A stretch of 64,000 nucleotides of DNA, taken from Leptolyngbya sp. KIOST-1 (GTDB lineage: Bacteria; Cyanobacteriota; Cyanobacteriia; Phormidesmidales; Phormidesmidaceae). The notes below the pieces were generated by a model that was given only the letters and a program-made list of their open reading frames with translations, made no database searches and was not told where the DNA came from. Positions within the stretch are counted from its first letter, which is position 1; every line of letters starts with the position of its first letter. The DNA is taken from the NCBI RefSeq assembly GCF_000763385.1, contig NZ_JQFA01000005.1:186001-250000 (forward strand), read 5' to 3'. Positions 8,908 to 17,300 of the stretch are shown here, in pieces. The position numbers and the translations under genes were made by a program.

Positions 8908-9698
8908 TGGTTTGGTCCAAGGTTGTCATGGTAGACTGCATTTTCTCAGGACTCTCCGACCCCGGGCTGCTGCGCACTAGCAACCAGGACGATTACTACA
9001 TTGACCCCAAGGGGCGGTTCTTCATCGTCGCCGATGGCATGGGGGGCCACGCGGGCGGACAGGAGGCCAGTCGGCTGGCGACAGCTACCATCAAAGCGTT
9101 TCTCGACCAGCACTGGCACCTCGAAACCGCCACGGCACAGCTGCTGGAACAGGCCCTAAAGCAGGCCAACAACGCCATTCTTGACGATCAGCGCCGTCAT
9201 CCAGAACGGGGCGATATGGGCACCACCGTGGTCATGGTCACCTTTCGGGACAGCGACCCCCAGCCCTGGTGTGCCCACGTGGGCGATTCGCGGCTTTACC
9301 GCCTGCGGGGTCACCATCTGGAACAGCTGACCGAGGACCACACCTGGATTGCCAAAGCGATTCGCGCCGGTGAGGTATCTCCGGTTCAGTCCCGCAGCCA
9401 CCCCTGGCGGCACGTGCTGTCCCAGTGCCTGGGCCGCGATGACCTCAGCGAAATTGGCATTCAGCCCATGGAGGTCCAAAACGGCGATCGCCTGCTGCTG
9501 TGTAGCGATGGGCTCACGGAAGAACTCTCGGATCACCTGATTGCCTCCCACTTGAAATCCATCCGCGCCTGTGAGGCGGCGGCAACCGCCCTGGTCAACT
9601 CGGCCAAGCAACGTGGCGGCCGCGACAACATCACCGTCGTGGTGGTAAACATTACTTCACCCCTAACTGGCTCCGATTTGGATGCTGACGTCAGTTAA
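8907..9698 (+). CDS. PP2C-type Ser/Thr protein phosphatase
   Basis: A 263-residue metal-dependent phosphatase with all motifs of the soluble bacterial PP2C class: SNQDDYYID, VADGMGGHAGGQEAS (metal Asp and Gly), GTTVVMV, AHVGDSRLYRL, LTEDHTW, LLLCSDGLTEELSD and GGRDNITVVVV. It probably removes Ser/Thr phosphates placed by the kinases of this genome. Its ATG overlaps the stop of the UbiB-like gene; a second in-frame ATG at 8928 would shorten it by seven residues and cannot be excluded. The coupling suggests joint regulation with the upstream kinase, but a direct enzyme-substrate link is only inference. Confidence 0.95.
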   Translation: MVWSKVVMVDCIFSGLSDPGLLRTSNQDDYYIDPKGRFFIVADGMGGHAGGQEASRLATATIKAFLDQHWHLETATAQLLEQALKQANNAILDDQRRHPERGDMGTTVVMVTFRDSDPQPWCAHVGDSRLYRLRGHHLEQLTEDHTWIAKAIRAGEVSPVQSRSHPWRHVLSQCLGRDDLSEIGIQPMEVQNGDRLLLCSDGLTEELSDHLIASHLKSIRACEAAATALVNSAKQRGGRDNITVVVVNITSPLTGSDLDADVS

Positions 9699-10221
9699 GG
9701 GGACTTTAACGGCTCCCTCCAGCGATTAGTCTTTGGCGATGGGTAAATCTACCTGCCGGGTCATGGCGCGGCGGCAAAAATTGCTCCGTCACTGACAACG
9801 GACTGCCGATGGAAAACCTGGGCCTACGAAGTTGTGGCGTTTTGGCCTCCAGCTTGGGAGCCATGCCTACCTAAAGGAAGAATAGATTAAGAAGTTTGCC
9901 CTGAGCATTTTTGCTTAGCAAACATTGATAAAAATTGTAAATTCTCGACCGGCAGATGACGGTTCGGGGATGACTTGTTATATTCGCTCATAACGCCAAC
10001 AACTGGATCTTTGTCAAATGGTTGTTATAATTTGTAAACCATCGCGCATTGACTGCCGTTGGCCTTGTGGTTAAACCCACTCCAGAACAGAGACCCGCTG
10101 CGCTCAGTCAGTTTTCCGGATTGGAGGACTCGCTGAATGTTCGGGTCAACGACCCCAGGCAATTCAGGCCTGGGTGATCCATGTCCGCTGGGGTGTTGTT
10201 CTCTCTCTCAGGAGTAAATCC
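9699..10221 (+). promoter_or_regulatory. Long upstream region and leader of nblA
   Basis: This 523-nt stretch contains no credible gene. A TATAAT box lies at 10026-10031 in an AT-rich patch (9880-10045) that contrasts with the GC-rich neighbours; no good -35 is visible, as expected for a stress-activated promoter. If transcription starts there, the leader is about 185 nt. A hairpin CCCAGGC (10154-10160) / GCCTGGG (10168-10174) lies 48 nt before the start codon, and AGGAG (10210-10214) is the ribosome site. No clear GTA-N8-TAC NtcA site was found. Confidence 0.5.
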
Positions 10222-10416
10222 ATGAACGAACCGATGCAACTCTCGCTTGAGCAGCAGTTCAGTCTGCGGTCATTTGAGACTCAAGTCGACAAAATGAGCC
10301 GCGAGCAAGCTCAACAGTTTCTGGTCAAGCTGTACGAGCAGATGATGATGCGTGAAACCATGTACAAGCACTTTCTCAAGCACGAATGGGGGATTGGGCC
10401 GAATCCTCAGTTCTAA
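10222..10416 (+). CDS. nblA: NblA, phycobilisome degradation adaptor
   Basis: A 64-residue helical protein that binds phycobiliproteins and delivers them to Clp protease when nitrogen or sulfur runs out, bleaching the cell. The family pattern is clear: MQLSLEQQFSLRSFETQV, MSREQAQQFLVKLYEQMMMRE and MYKHFLKHEWG. An upstream in-frame codon at 10174 would add 16 residues unlike the family; the ATG at 10222 with AGGAG seven bases before it gives the right N-terminus. It is a single gene with a long leader. Confidence 0.95.
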   Translation: MNEPMQLSLEQQFSLRSFETQVDKMSREQAQQFLVKLYEQMMMRETMYKHFLKHEWGIGPNPQF

Positions 10417-10512
10417 CCCTTGAGCAACGTCTTACAGCATGAAGACGGCGACCTCCCTCTCTTGCACGGTTACGTTGAACCAGGCCGGGGATGTCGGGGC
10501 GTCAGCTTCAAT

Positions 10513-10556
10513 GCTAAATGTTCGATCCAAAATGTTCGATGCTAAATGTTCGATCC
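10513..10556. repeat. Short tandem direct repeats
   Basis: GCTAAATGTTCGATCC occurs at 10513-10528 and 10541-10556, with a partial copy (AAAATGTTCGAT, 10529-10540) between them. They lie between nblA and the ISAs1-type element. They may be slippage products; no function is evident. Confidence 0.6.
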
Positions 10557-10623
10557 AGGCGCAGCCGCATGCTCAGCGCAGCTAGAATGCCAAATTAACC
10601 CTCTCCGTAGGTCAAGCACCAGG

Positions 10624-10633
10624 CCCAATTTGC
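10624..10633. repeat. Target-site duplication, left copy (ISAs1-type element)
   Basis: CCCAATTTGC directly precedes the left inverted repeat and recurs exactly at 12101-12110 after the right inverted repeat. A 10-bp duplication is within the range known for ISAs1-family transposition. Confidence 0.9.
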
Positions 10634-10690
10634 TAGGGCAAACGCATACTCGAGATGAGAATATTAAGACTCATTTCTAGGAAGTGAGTT

Positions 10691-10733
10691 ATGTGTTCTG
10701 CCCAGCCCCTATCGCCGTTAATCGAGCATTTTC
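10691..10733 (+). pseudogene. ISAs1 transposase, N-terminal remnant
   Basis: From the ATG at 10691, 40 bases after the left inverted repeat, the frame reads MCSAQPLSPLIEHF, the usual start of ISAs1-family transposases. After about codon 14 the sequence switches abruptly to an acr3 fragment in the opposite orientation. Confidence 0.75.
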
Positions 10734-10734
10734 A

Positions 10735-11063
10735 TGGGCAAACAGCACCATAGTGAAGGGTTTGATCAGCCAGTTCACCGCCAGGGTGAGTAGCACGGGC
10801 CGGGGGGTTTGGGCCGCCCGCTTGGCCTGGGCAAAGTCGATCTTCACCATGATCGGGTACATCATGAAAAAGAGACAGATGGCGATCGGTACCGACACCT
10901 GGTAGATGCTCATGGCATCCAGGGCGATCGCCACCCCGGGCAGCAGCCGCCCCAGGGCAATGCCAGCCGCAATGCACAGCAGCACCCACAGGGTGAGGTA
11001 GCGCTCGAAAATGTTGAGCTGTCCCCCGGCGACTGGGGCAGCGGCAGGCTGTCTGGTGGACAT
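10735..11063 (-). pseudogene. acr3: Arsenite efflux permease Acr3, 5' fragment
   Basis: The first about 108 residues of an Acr3-type arsenite/H+ antiporter (normally about 350 residues with ten helices). LTLWVLLCIAAGIALGRLLPG, SVPIAICLFFMMYPIMVKIDF and LAVNWLIKPFTMVLFA are characteristic. Homology stops after MVLFA, where the transposase remnant begins; the last residues of the open frame are antisense transposase sequence. The promoter side is preserved, including an ArsR-type operator. It cannot make a working transporter. Confidence 0.9.
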
Positions 11064-11099
11064 AGAGGTTTGAAGCTAATGATTCTAGGGCCAGTATAC

Positions 11100-11115
11100 A
11101 TCAATAAAAATTGAT
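11100..11115 (-). promoter_or_regulatory. ArsR-type operator upstream of the acr3 fragment
   Basis: ATCAA-N6-TTGAT (ATCAATAAAAATTGAT) lies 37 nt upstream of the acr3 start codon. This inverted repeat is the site known for cyanobacterial ArsR repressors of arsenite-resistance operons. No arsR gene is visible nearby, so the site is a captured relic. Confidence 0.7.
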
Positions 11116-11171
11116 ATATTGAGCAGTATCCTGTCCTAACGGTTATTACTCTGCAGCAGAAGTCAGTCGAC

Positions 11172-11318
11172 TGTACGGGGACGGTGGTGGCGGCCTGTCT
11201 GGTGCGGCTGGGCTACAGCGCTGAGGCGGCGATCGCCACGGTGCAGAGCGTCCACGCCGGGGCCCTTGGCGTAGTCGCCCAGCGGACCTTTATCCACGAC
11301 TTTGCGGCCCAGACCTAG
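11172..11318 (+). pseudogene. Dual-specificity/tyrosine phosphatase-like, 3' fragment
   Basis: The frame ending at TAG 11316-11318 reads TGTVVAACLVRLGYSAEAAI and ends RTFIHDFAAQT. This matches the helix after the CxxGxGRTG loop of small tyrosine/dual-specificity phosphatases. The catalytic Cys loop itself is missing: homology begins within RTG. Its stop overlaps that of the opposing EamA fragment, so the two were probably captured together as one piece of a convergent gene pair. Confidence 0.65.
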
Positions 11319-11655
11319 GGCGGGGCCTCCAGGCTCTTGTCGGGCAGGCTGGCCCAGAGGGTGGTGCCCAAAATAATCGCGCCGCCGACCAGGGTGCGGG
11401 GGACGGGCACTTCCCCCAGCAGCAGGGCCGCCAGGGCAATGCCGTAGACCGGCTCCAGGCCGCTGATCACGCTAGCGGTCTGGGCTCGCAGCACCGCCAA
11501 ACTCTCAATAAATAATGTGTGGGCGACGGCGGTACACAGCACCCCCAGCACCAGCAGCAGGCCCAGGTCCTGGGGTGTCAGGGCCAGGCTGGCCAGGGGG
11601 GTGACCAGCAGCAGGCAGAGGAAGGCAAACAGGTCCTGGTAAAAGGCGATCGCCA
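11315..11655 (-). pseudogene. EamA/DMT-family transporter, C-terminal fragment
   Basis: About 112 residues matching the second EamA repeat of drug/metabolite transporters, with four hydrophobic helices and the signature HTLFIESLAVLRAQTASVIS followed by EPVYGIALAALLLGE. The native stop is present but the N-terminal half is absent. The upstream side joins directly to the ISAs1 transposase remnant at about 11655. It is not functional. Confidence 0.85.
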
Positions 11656-12084
11656 CTGCCCCATACCGCTTTCATCCGCCGCCACTGGTTGCTCGATGGG
11701 GTCGAGCACCTCATCAACGCTGAGCGCTGGGTTGGCTTAAAACGCGTTGGCCTCGTGGAGGCTGAACGCCGTATCCTCGGTCAACCCCCGACCATTGAGC
11801 AGCGCTACTATCTCGTTAGTTTTGACGGCGATGTCCAACGCTTTGCCCAAGGGGTGCGCAGCCACTGGGGTATTGAAAACCAGCTCCACTGGGTGCTCGA
11901 TGTCGCCTTCCACGAAGATGCCTCTCGAATTCGTAAAGACCACGCCCCCGCTAATCTGGCCGTCGTCCGTCACATCGCCCTCAATCTGCTGCGTCAGGAC
12001 GCTTTTGCCAAAGGGGGTATCAAGGCTAAACGCTTGCAAGCAGGATGGGATAATGACTACCTAATTCGGCTACTCTCCTCCTGA
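11656..12084 (+). pseudogene. ISAs1 transposase, C-terminal remnant
   Basis: The frame reads HTAFIRRHWLLDGVEHL, then RYYLVSFDGDVQRFAQGVRS, HWGIENQLHWVLDVAFHED, NLAVVRHIALNLLRQDAF, and stops at 12084 just before the right inverted repeat. HW.IEN.LHWVLDV.F.ED is the hallmark of the ISAs1 (H-repeat-associated) family. About 200 central residues are replaced by foreign DNA. Confidence 0.9.
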
Positions 12085-12100
12085 GTATGCGTTTGCCCTA

Positions 12101-12110
12101 CCCAATTTGC
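12101..12110. repeat. Target-site duplication, right copy (ISAs1-type element)
   Basis: CCCAATTTGC follows the right inverted repeat immediately and matches 10624-10633 exactly. Confidence 0.9.
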
Positions 12111-12644
12111 AGACTAATTTGCAGGCTACAGAGCCAACAACCTGCTGCCTGTCTTACCAAAACACCGTTAGTTTTTCCCCTCAACCGCTGTGGCCCTGAG
12201 TTACGCTACGTGTACAGCCACCACAGCAGAGACAGCTCTCCTTTGCAGTACGGCTAGAGCCTAGAGCCCGTTGAAATAGAGATATTTTAGGCCGATGGGC
12301 CGTGTCCCCCCCACTCGCTCCTGGCAATGGGAACAGCCGGGATGGATACGCTACACAATTTTTCCCTGCCACCTTTGCCGATCTAAAAGCCAGCTTCTGG
12401 TGCTGGGGATCTCTAATTCATTCTGACTCACCCTTGAATAAACCAGGTCAGCCCAAGCAGGGTTGCAACTGTCCGCGCAAACGCTATGGTTGTTAGGGGA
12501 GGGGTTTTTCCCCAGCGCTGGCGCACAGCTGGGAAAGCACCGCCCAGGGGCCAGGCTGGCTCGGTAAGCGAGGTGATGACCTTCCAGCAGCGGTCCTTGC
12601 CCCTTAGACCCTGGCCCAATTTGTTGCACCTGAACGGGGGAACT
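12111..12644. other. Intergenic stretch without recognisable gene
   Basis: Open frames here are short and resemble nothing known. A G/C-rich hairpin (GGGGAGGGGTTTTTCCCC, about 12495-12513) lies about 130 nt before the next start codon. The frame of the next gene stays open back to 12486, but those extra 53 codons do not look like protein. Confidence 0.5.
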
Positions 12645-13517
12645 ATGTTTCAGCGCGCACTTATCTGTACCGACTTTACCGATGGCATCTACCGCCTGGC
12701 TCAGTTTGTCCCCAGCTTAGCCGCTGGAGGATTCAAGTCGCTGGTATTTTTTCACAGCATGCCCGTCGAGAGTGGACCAGAGATTCCCCGGGCCAGTCCA
12801 GAACGCTTAGAACCTGCGCGACAGCGGCTTCAGGAACTGCTGCGAGAGGCACCCGACACCGTTGAAGTCACTATTGAAGTCCAGTGGGGGCGCACCAGCG
12901 ACAATATTCTGCGGCTGGCCAAGCAGCACCAGGTGGACGTGATTTTTTTGGGTTCGCCTACCCGCACTTTGCTGGAAGAAAAGCTGTTTGGCAGCACCAC
13001 GGCGGCCCTGGCCGAAAAAACCGGCGTGCCGCTGATTATTTTGCGGCCCCAGCTGATGTCAACCTACACGACCGCTGAGCTGGAGCTGCGCTGCGCCCAC
13101 CTATTTCGCTACCTGCTGGTGCCCTACGACGGCACCCAGGGCGGCAAAAAAATCGTTCAAAATATTCGCCAACAGGTCAAAAACAATCCCAACTCAGTGC
13201 TGGAGCGGGTGCGGCTGCTGTGGGTGATTGACGACCACGTCCGCCGGGAACTGCTGGGTGACCATCCTGTGCAGCAGGCCCAGCAGGAGCTGGACCAACT
13301 TCAGTCTGAGCTGGCCGCCCTAAATTTGGTGGTGAACACAACGGTTGTAGAAGGTAACCCCCTGGAAGAAATTATGAAAACGGCTGAGATCCACGACATT
13401 GGTGCGATCGCCGCCTGCTCTGGTGGGGCCGAAGGTATTTTTAAGTGGTCTGCCCCCAGCCTCACCCACGAAATTCTGCGGCGCAGCTGGCATCCGGTGC
13501 TCTTTTTCCCCAGCTAG
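12645..13517 (+). CDS. Tandem universal stress protein (UspA), two domains
   Basis: A 290-residue protein with two Usp folds. Domain 1 (1-145) begins FQRALICTDFTDG and holds VDVIFLGSPTRTLLEEKLFG leading to PLIILRP. Domain 2 (about 160-290) begins YLLVPYDGTQGGKKIVQNI and ends HPVLFFPS. The ATP-binding GxxG-x9-G(S/T) pattern is only partly kept (GSPTRTLLEEKLFGST), so nucleotide binding is uncertain. The ATG at 12645 fits the fold start; the longer open frame adds a Gly/Arg/Pro-rich stretch of no known family. It has no operon partners. Confidence 0.85.
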   Translation: MFQRALICTDFTDGIYRLAQFVPSLAAGGFKSLVFFHSMPVESGPEIPRASPERLEPARQRLQELLREAPDTVEVTIEVQWGRTSDNILRLAKQHQVDVIFLGSPTRTLLEEKLFGSTTAALAEKTGVPLIILRPQLMSTYTTAELELRCAHLFRYLLVPYDGTQGGKKIVQNIRQQVKNNPNSVLERVRLLWVIDDHVRRELLGDHPVQQAQQELDQLQSELAALNLVVNTTVVEGNPLEEIMKTAEIHDIGAIAACSGGAEGIFKWSAPSLTHEILRRSWHPVLFFPS

Positions 13518-13565
13518 CGCGTTTGCGCCCCAGGAGATGAAAATCCGGAACAGGGCACAGGATGG

Positions 13566-15107
13566 TCAGTCGGACAGACTTGATCCCGTATCGACATAGA
13601 TCGACTCCAGCTTTTGTAAGACCTTGGCCTTGAGTTTAGTTTGGAGTTCGTTGCGCAGCAGATCGCGACTGGTGGCGATCGCCCCGGTAGAGGGGCGACT
13701 GCGGGCCGTCAGCACCCACTCCTGCAGGAGGCTGCGCTGGGGCTCCGACACGCTACAGCTGAGCACGTGGGCGCAGCGGCGCGGATTTTCGAGGGAGAAC
13801 AGCAGGAGCTTGTAGGTGCCATTGTTGCCCAGCAGGCCGGCCATATCCTGGCCCAGGGCCGTTTTGAGATCGAGGTAGCAGGGCAGCCAGCGGGCTCCGT
13901 GGGCGCTGCTGTAGAGCACCGTCAGCCACAGCAGCATCGGGTGGGGGGCCATGGTGCAGATAAAGGTGTTGTAGCGGGTGCTAACCAGGCGTCGGTGGAT
14001 TTCGGCATCGGGCATCATCGCCCAGAGGGTGGCCAAGGCCCCCTGGCTGGTCGGCAATGGGTGGGGAAAGACGATTTCCGCCACAGGCTTGGTGGCAGGC
14101 CACACCGTCAGCTTGCACACCTGGTCTTCTTGCAGGGTTTCGTTGGGAGCTGGCTGGCGGGTGACGGGTACTCGATTGAGGGTGGTGCCAATCCGCTGGC
14201 TAATCCGAAATCCGTTGACGTAACGGGACTGCAGCGGCTCCAGGATTTGTAAAATTTCGTGGGTGCTCTGGGGGCGGTCCTCGGCGGGCTTGGCCATACA
14301 GCTCATGACCAGATCTTCGAGCAGCTTGGGGACCTTGATATTGCTGGCAACCTCACCCATGCGCTTGGGGGCCTGGGTCTGGTGTACCTTGTACCACCCC
14401 CCAAAGGTGTGGCTGCTGGCCCGCAGGGGTAGATGGCCGGTCAGCATCTGAAACATCATCACCCCGAGGCTGTAGATATCGGAGCGGCTGTCGAGCTCGC
14501 GGCCTTCCATCTGTTCGGGAGAGGCGTAGGCCAGGGTACCCATGAAGCAGTTGGTCTGGTCGCTGTCGATCTGGACCAGTTTGGCGATGCCAAAGTCTAA
14601 GATCTTAGCCAGCTCCCCCAGGGTGGGGTCCTGCACGATCATGATGTTGCTGGGCTTGATATCGCGGTGGATAATGGGCACCGGATCGGGCTGGGTTTTG
14701 AGAATGATGCCATCGTGGGCGGACTGGAGCCCCAGGCAAATTTGGCGGATCAGACCCAAAAATCGAGGCACGGGCAGGGGCTGGAGGTTGATCAGGTGGC
14801 TCAGGCTTTGCCCCTGGAGGTACTCCATAACATAGAAAGGCACCCCTTCGTCGCTGACGCCGTAGTCGGTGACGCGCACCACATGGATGCTCTTCTGGCC
14901 GAGCTGGGCGCAGGTCATGGCCTCCTGCATAAAGCGATCGCGCATTTTTTCGCCGGGCAGGGTCTGGGACAGCAGCTTGATCGCTACCTTGACGCTGCCC
15001 AGCAGTAAATCCTCCGCCATGTACACACGCCCCATGGACCCCTGGCCAATGGGTTCGAGGAGTTCGTAGCGATTGGCCAATTTACAGCCCAGATTGGAGT
15101 CAGCCAT
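13566..15107 (-). CDS. Serine/threonine protein kinase (PknB-like)
   Basis: A 513-residue soluble kinase with a complete Hanks-type domain: ANRYELLEPIGQGSMGRVY (glycine loop), VAIKLL (lysine), IIHRDIKPSNIMIV (catalytic loop), KILDFGIAKL (DFG), GTLAYASPEQM (activation segment) and SRSDIYSLGVMMFQMLTG. After about residue 275 a roughly 240-residue C-terminal region shows no transmembrane helix and no family I can name; it may sense a ligand or bind the substrate. The ATG at 15107 (MADSNLGCKLANRYELL) was preferred to a TTG 13 codons upstream. Transcribed alone; a PP2C phosphatase for counteraction lies 5 kb away. Confidence 0.93.
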   Translation of the reverse strand: MADSNLGCKLANRYELLEPIGQGSMGRVYMAEDLLLGSVKVAIKLLSQTLPGEKMRDRFMQEAMTCAQLGQKSIHVVRVTDYGVSDEGVPFYVMEYLQGQSLSHLINLQPLPVPRFLGLIRQICLGLQSAHDGIILKTQPDPVPIIHRDIKPSNIMIVQDPTLGELAKILDFGIAKLVQIDSDQTNCFMGTLAYASPEQMEGRELDSRSDIYSLGVMMFQMLTGHLPLRASSHTFGGWYKVHQTQAPKRMGEVASNIKVPKLLEDLVMSCMAKPAEDRPQSTHEILQILEPLQSRYVNGFRISQRIGTTLNRVPVTRQPAPNETLQEDQVCKLTVWPATKPVAEIVFPHPLPTSQGALATLWAMMPDAEIHRRLVSTRYNTFICTMAPHPMLLWLTVLYSSAHGARWLPCYLDLKTALGQDMAGLLGNNGTYKLLLFSLENPRRCAHVLSCSVSEPQRSLLQEWVLTARSRPSTGAIATSRDLLRNELQTKLKAKVLQKLESIYVDTGSSLSD

Positions 15108-15532
15108 AGATACAGAAGTAGCCAAACGTGGGGGCGGGCGGTACAAGGAACAGTACTGTCAGCAACAGGGAAAAACCAGGGCGGCGGCTAAGTCAATCGG
15201 CCCCAGGCCAAAAGGGTAGGGGTCTACCCCAGGGGCAAACCCATCACCGTCAGCCCGCCAAGCACCTCAGGCCCCGGCAGCCGTAGGACAGGGGCAATCC
15301 CTGGCTGGCTCGCTTCTGGAGCCAACTTAACGCACTGTCACCTGATGAGACTCTCGATCATGCACCCAGCCATCGGCTCAGAATCAGGTTAGCCCAATGC
15401 CCCTGCTCCATAGGCCCCAGGCTTTAGGGCCCGGACCTTATCCCTAATATGCCCAACTACAGCTCAGAGACATTGTTTTTACTCTAGTACATTCCCGCCT
15501 GGGGCTTGGGATGCCGCCGCCAGGCTGAGGGC
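15108..15532. other. Intergenic stretch without recognisable gene
   Basis: This stretch separates the kinase start from the 3' end of the next minus-strand gene. I see no RNA gene, repeat family or strong promoter motif in it. Confidence 0.5.
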
Positions 15533-15985
15533 CTAGGGCGGGAGGCTCTGGAGGTGCAGCGTTGCCTCCATGGCGCTGGTCAGGTAGTGGCCGGTCATAA
15601 TTCCGCTGGAGAGATGGTAACGGTCCTGGTCGAGGCGGTAGAGGGTTTCAAATCCGGTGCGGCGCTGGCGATCGCCCAGGGCCCAGTAGCGCTGAATGAT
15701 CGAGTCGGGGGCCACCCAGCCCTCCCCCTCCACCCGCCCCAGCAGGCTGTGCTGCAGCACAAAGGTGTACTGGCAGTCGCCGCTGGTCAACCGACCGCGA
15801 TACTGAAGCGCCATTTCCCCCGGCTGGGCGTCGGGCATGGCCAGCTTCATTACCATGGTGAACCAATCGTCGCGGCTCCAGGCGATTAAAATTTTGCCTT
15901 TGACCGGGGTGGGCAGGCGATCGCGCTCCATCCAGCTCCCCTGCAACGTCCAGCGGCCAGGCTCAATTAAAAAGCTATGCACCAC
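15533..15985 (-). CDS. Conserved cyanobacterial protein of unknown function
   Basis: A 150-residue soluble protein beginning MVHSFLIEPGRWTLQGSWME, with many aromatic and polar residues in an alternating pattern suggesting a small beta barrel (for example GRLTSGDCQYTFVLQHSLLG and WVAPDSIIQRYWALGD). I recognise it as a protein recurring in cyanobacteria but know no function for it. It has no close operon partner: anmK ends 140 bases upstream on the same strand. Confidence 0.7.
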   Translation of the reverse strand: MVHSFLIEPGRWTLQGSWMERDRLPTPVKGKILIAWSRDDWFTMVMKLAMPDAQPGEMALQYRGRLTSGDCQYTFVLQHSLLGRVEGEGWVAPDSIIQRYWALGDRQRRTGFETLYRLDQDRYHLSSGIMTGHYLTSAMEATLHLQSLPP

Positions 15986-16125
15986 ACCCTGCTCCCCCAG
16001 CCATCAACATCCCCGTCATCCTGCGTTAGTTCAGTCTGGCCCCCATCACTATCTAGGTATCTATGCTTCTCAAGCATACGTCCTATTGCTCAGACTGAGC
16101 TATGGCCGACAGGCCACTCCCTGGA

Positions 16126-17298
16126 CTAAAGCGTTCCGGCAGGAGGACTGAGGCGCCCGAGCACCACGGGGCCGCTGGCTCCGGTGACGGCGGGCAAGTT
16201 GCCCGCAAATCCCTGGCGCTGCCAGTAGCCCAGCACGGCAAAAGCGATCGCCTCCTTGTAGCTGGCCGAGAGCCCCACCGCATCGGTGGGCTGTACCGGA
16301 AGATCGGGCAGGTGAGCCTGGAGGCGCGCCATCAGCACCGGGTTGTGGCTACCGCCGCCGCTGACCAGTACGCGATCGGGCAGGGTGGGCAAGAAAGTGC
16401 GGTATTCGCGGGCCACCGAAGCAGCGGTGAACTCCGTCAGCGTGGCGAGGATATCCACGACACTCAGGCCCTGCCGCTGCGCCTCCTGATGGCACCGCTG
16501 GAAAAACTCCCAGCCAAACAGCTCGCGCCCGGTGGATTTTGGCGGTGGCTGCACAAAGTAGGGGTGCTCAAGCCAATCGTTGACAAGCGCCAGACAGGGG
16601 GTACCCTGGGCGGCCCAAGCGCCGTCCTCGTCGTAGGTGAGGCTGCCCTCGGAGAGGGTATAGATGGCGATATCGATCAAGGAGTTGGCCGGTCCGGTGT
16701 CCCACCCCAGCACCTTGGGCGGACTGCCCCGGCGGTGCCAGGGAGGCAGGTAGGCGACATTGCCAATGCCGCCCAGATTTTGGACGCAGCGGTGCTCGGT
16801 GGGGTGGCTGAGCAGACAGAGATCTAACACCGGAGCCAGGGGGGCACCCTCCCCTCCCGCTTCAATGTCGGCCTGGCGAAAGTCGCTGACCACAGGCAGG
16901 CCCAACCGCTGGGCCAGCACGGCACCGCGCCCCAGTTGCAGGGTATAGCCCAGCTGTACTGGCCCCTGGTGGCTCAGGGCCGGACGCCCCACCGGACGGT
17001 GAAAGACCGTTTGCCCGTGGGAGGCCACCAGCTCAGCGGGGCCGGCCTGGGCCATGAGCGCCTGGGCCGCATCGACAAAGGTGTGGGCCACGGCATCGTC
17101 TAGCCGGGCCAGGGTCTCCAAATCCACCGCTTCCCCGGCGCAGAGGGCTAAAATTTGCTGCTGAAGCTCGGTGGGGTAGGGCCAGGTCAGTCCGTCCAGC
17201 AGGGAGAGGCTGAGCTCGTAGCCCTGCCCGCCCACGTCCACCAGGGCGGCATCGATGCCGTCTACGGAGGTGCCGCTAATCAAACCAATCACGCGCAT
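16126..17298 (-). CDS. anmK: Anhydro-N-acetylmuramic acid kinase
   Basis: This cytosolic enzyme cleaves and phosphorylates 1,6-anhydro-MurNAc to MurNAc-6-phosphate in peptidoglycan recycling. The 390 residues match the usual length. The N-terminal GLISGTSVDGIDAALVDV carries the ATP-binding and catalytic Asp region; VQNLGGIGNVAYLP, LGWDTGPANSLIDI and RVLVSGGGSHNPVLM complete the ASKHA-fold signatures. It starts two bases after the ktrA stop, so the pair is one operon, though no functional link is obvious. Confidence 0.95.
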   Translation of the reverse strand: MRVIGLISGTSVDGIDAALVDVGGQGYELSLSLLDGLTWPYPTELQQQILALCAGEAVDLETLARLDDAVAHTFVDAAQALMAQAGPAELVASHGQTVFHRPVGRPALSHQGPVQLGYTLQLGRGAVLAQRLGLPVVSDFRQADIEAGGEGAPLAPVLDLCLLSHPTEHRCVQNLGGIGNVAYLPPWHRRGSPPKVLGWDTGPANSLIDIAIYTLSEGSLTYDEDGAWAAQGTPCLALVNDWLEHPYFVQPPPKSTGRELFGWEFFQRCHQEAQRQGLSVVDILATLTEFTAASVAREYRTFLPTLPDRVLVSGGGSHNPVLMARLQAHLPDLPVQPTDAVGLSASYKEAIAFAVLGYWQRQGFAGNLPAVTGASGPVVLGRLSPPAGTL

Positions 17299-17300
17299 GG

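Larger units (their letters stand above)
10634..12100 (+). mobile_element. ISAs1-family element carrying captured gene fragments
   Basis: The element is bounded by perfect 18-bp inverted repeats, TAGGGCAAACGCATACTC at 10634-10651 and its complement at 12083-12100, and by a perfect 10-bp target duplication. An intact ISAs1 element would hold one transposase gene of roughly 1.1 kb. Here only the first 14 codons (from 10691) and the last 142 codons (to 12084) remain. Between them lie a fragment of acr3 with its operator, and a fragment holding the 3' ends of a phosphatase gene and an EamA transporter gene. It cannot encode its own transposase and would need one supplied in trans. The intact duplication suggests it moved as a unit or was remodelled without touching its ends. 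Confidence 0.88.

Noticed and set aside
10689-11063. Small intact membrane protein gene
   Set aside because: Its first 108 residues are the start of Acr3 and the rest is antisense transposase, so it is a truncated fragment inside a mobile element.
12486-12644. N-terminal extension of the tandem universal stress protein
   Set aside because: The 53 extra codons are Arg/Gly/Pro-rich and precede a normal fold start at 12645.
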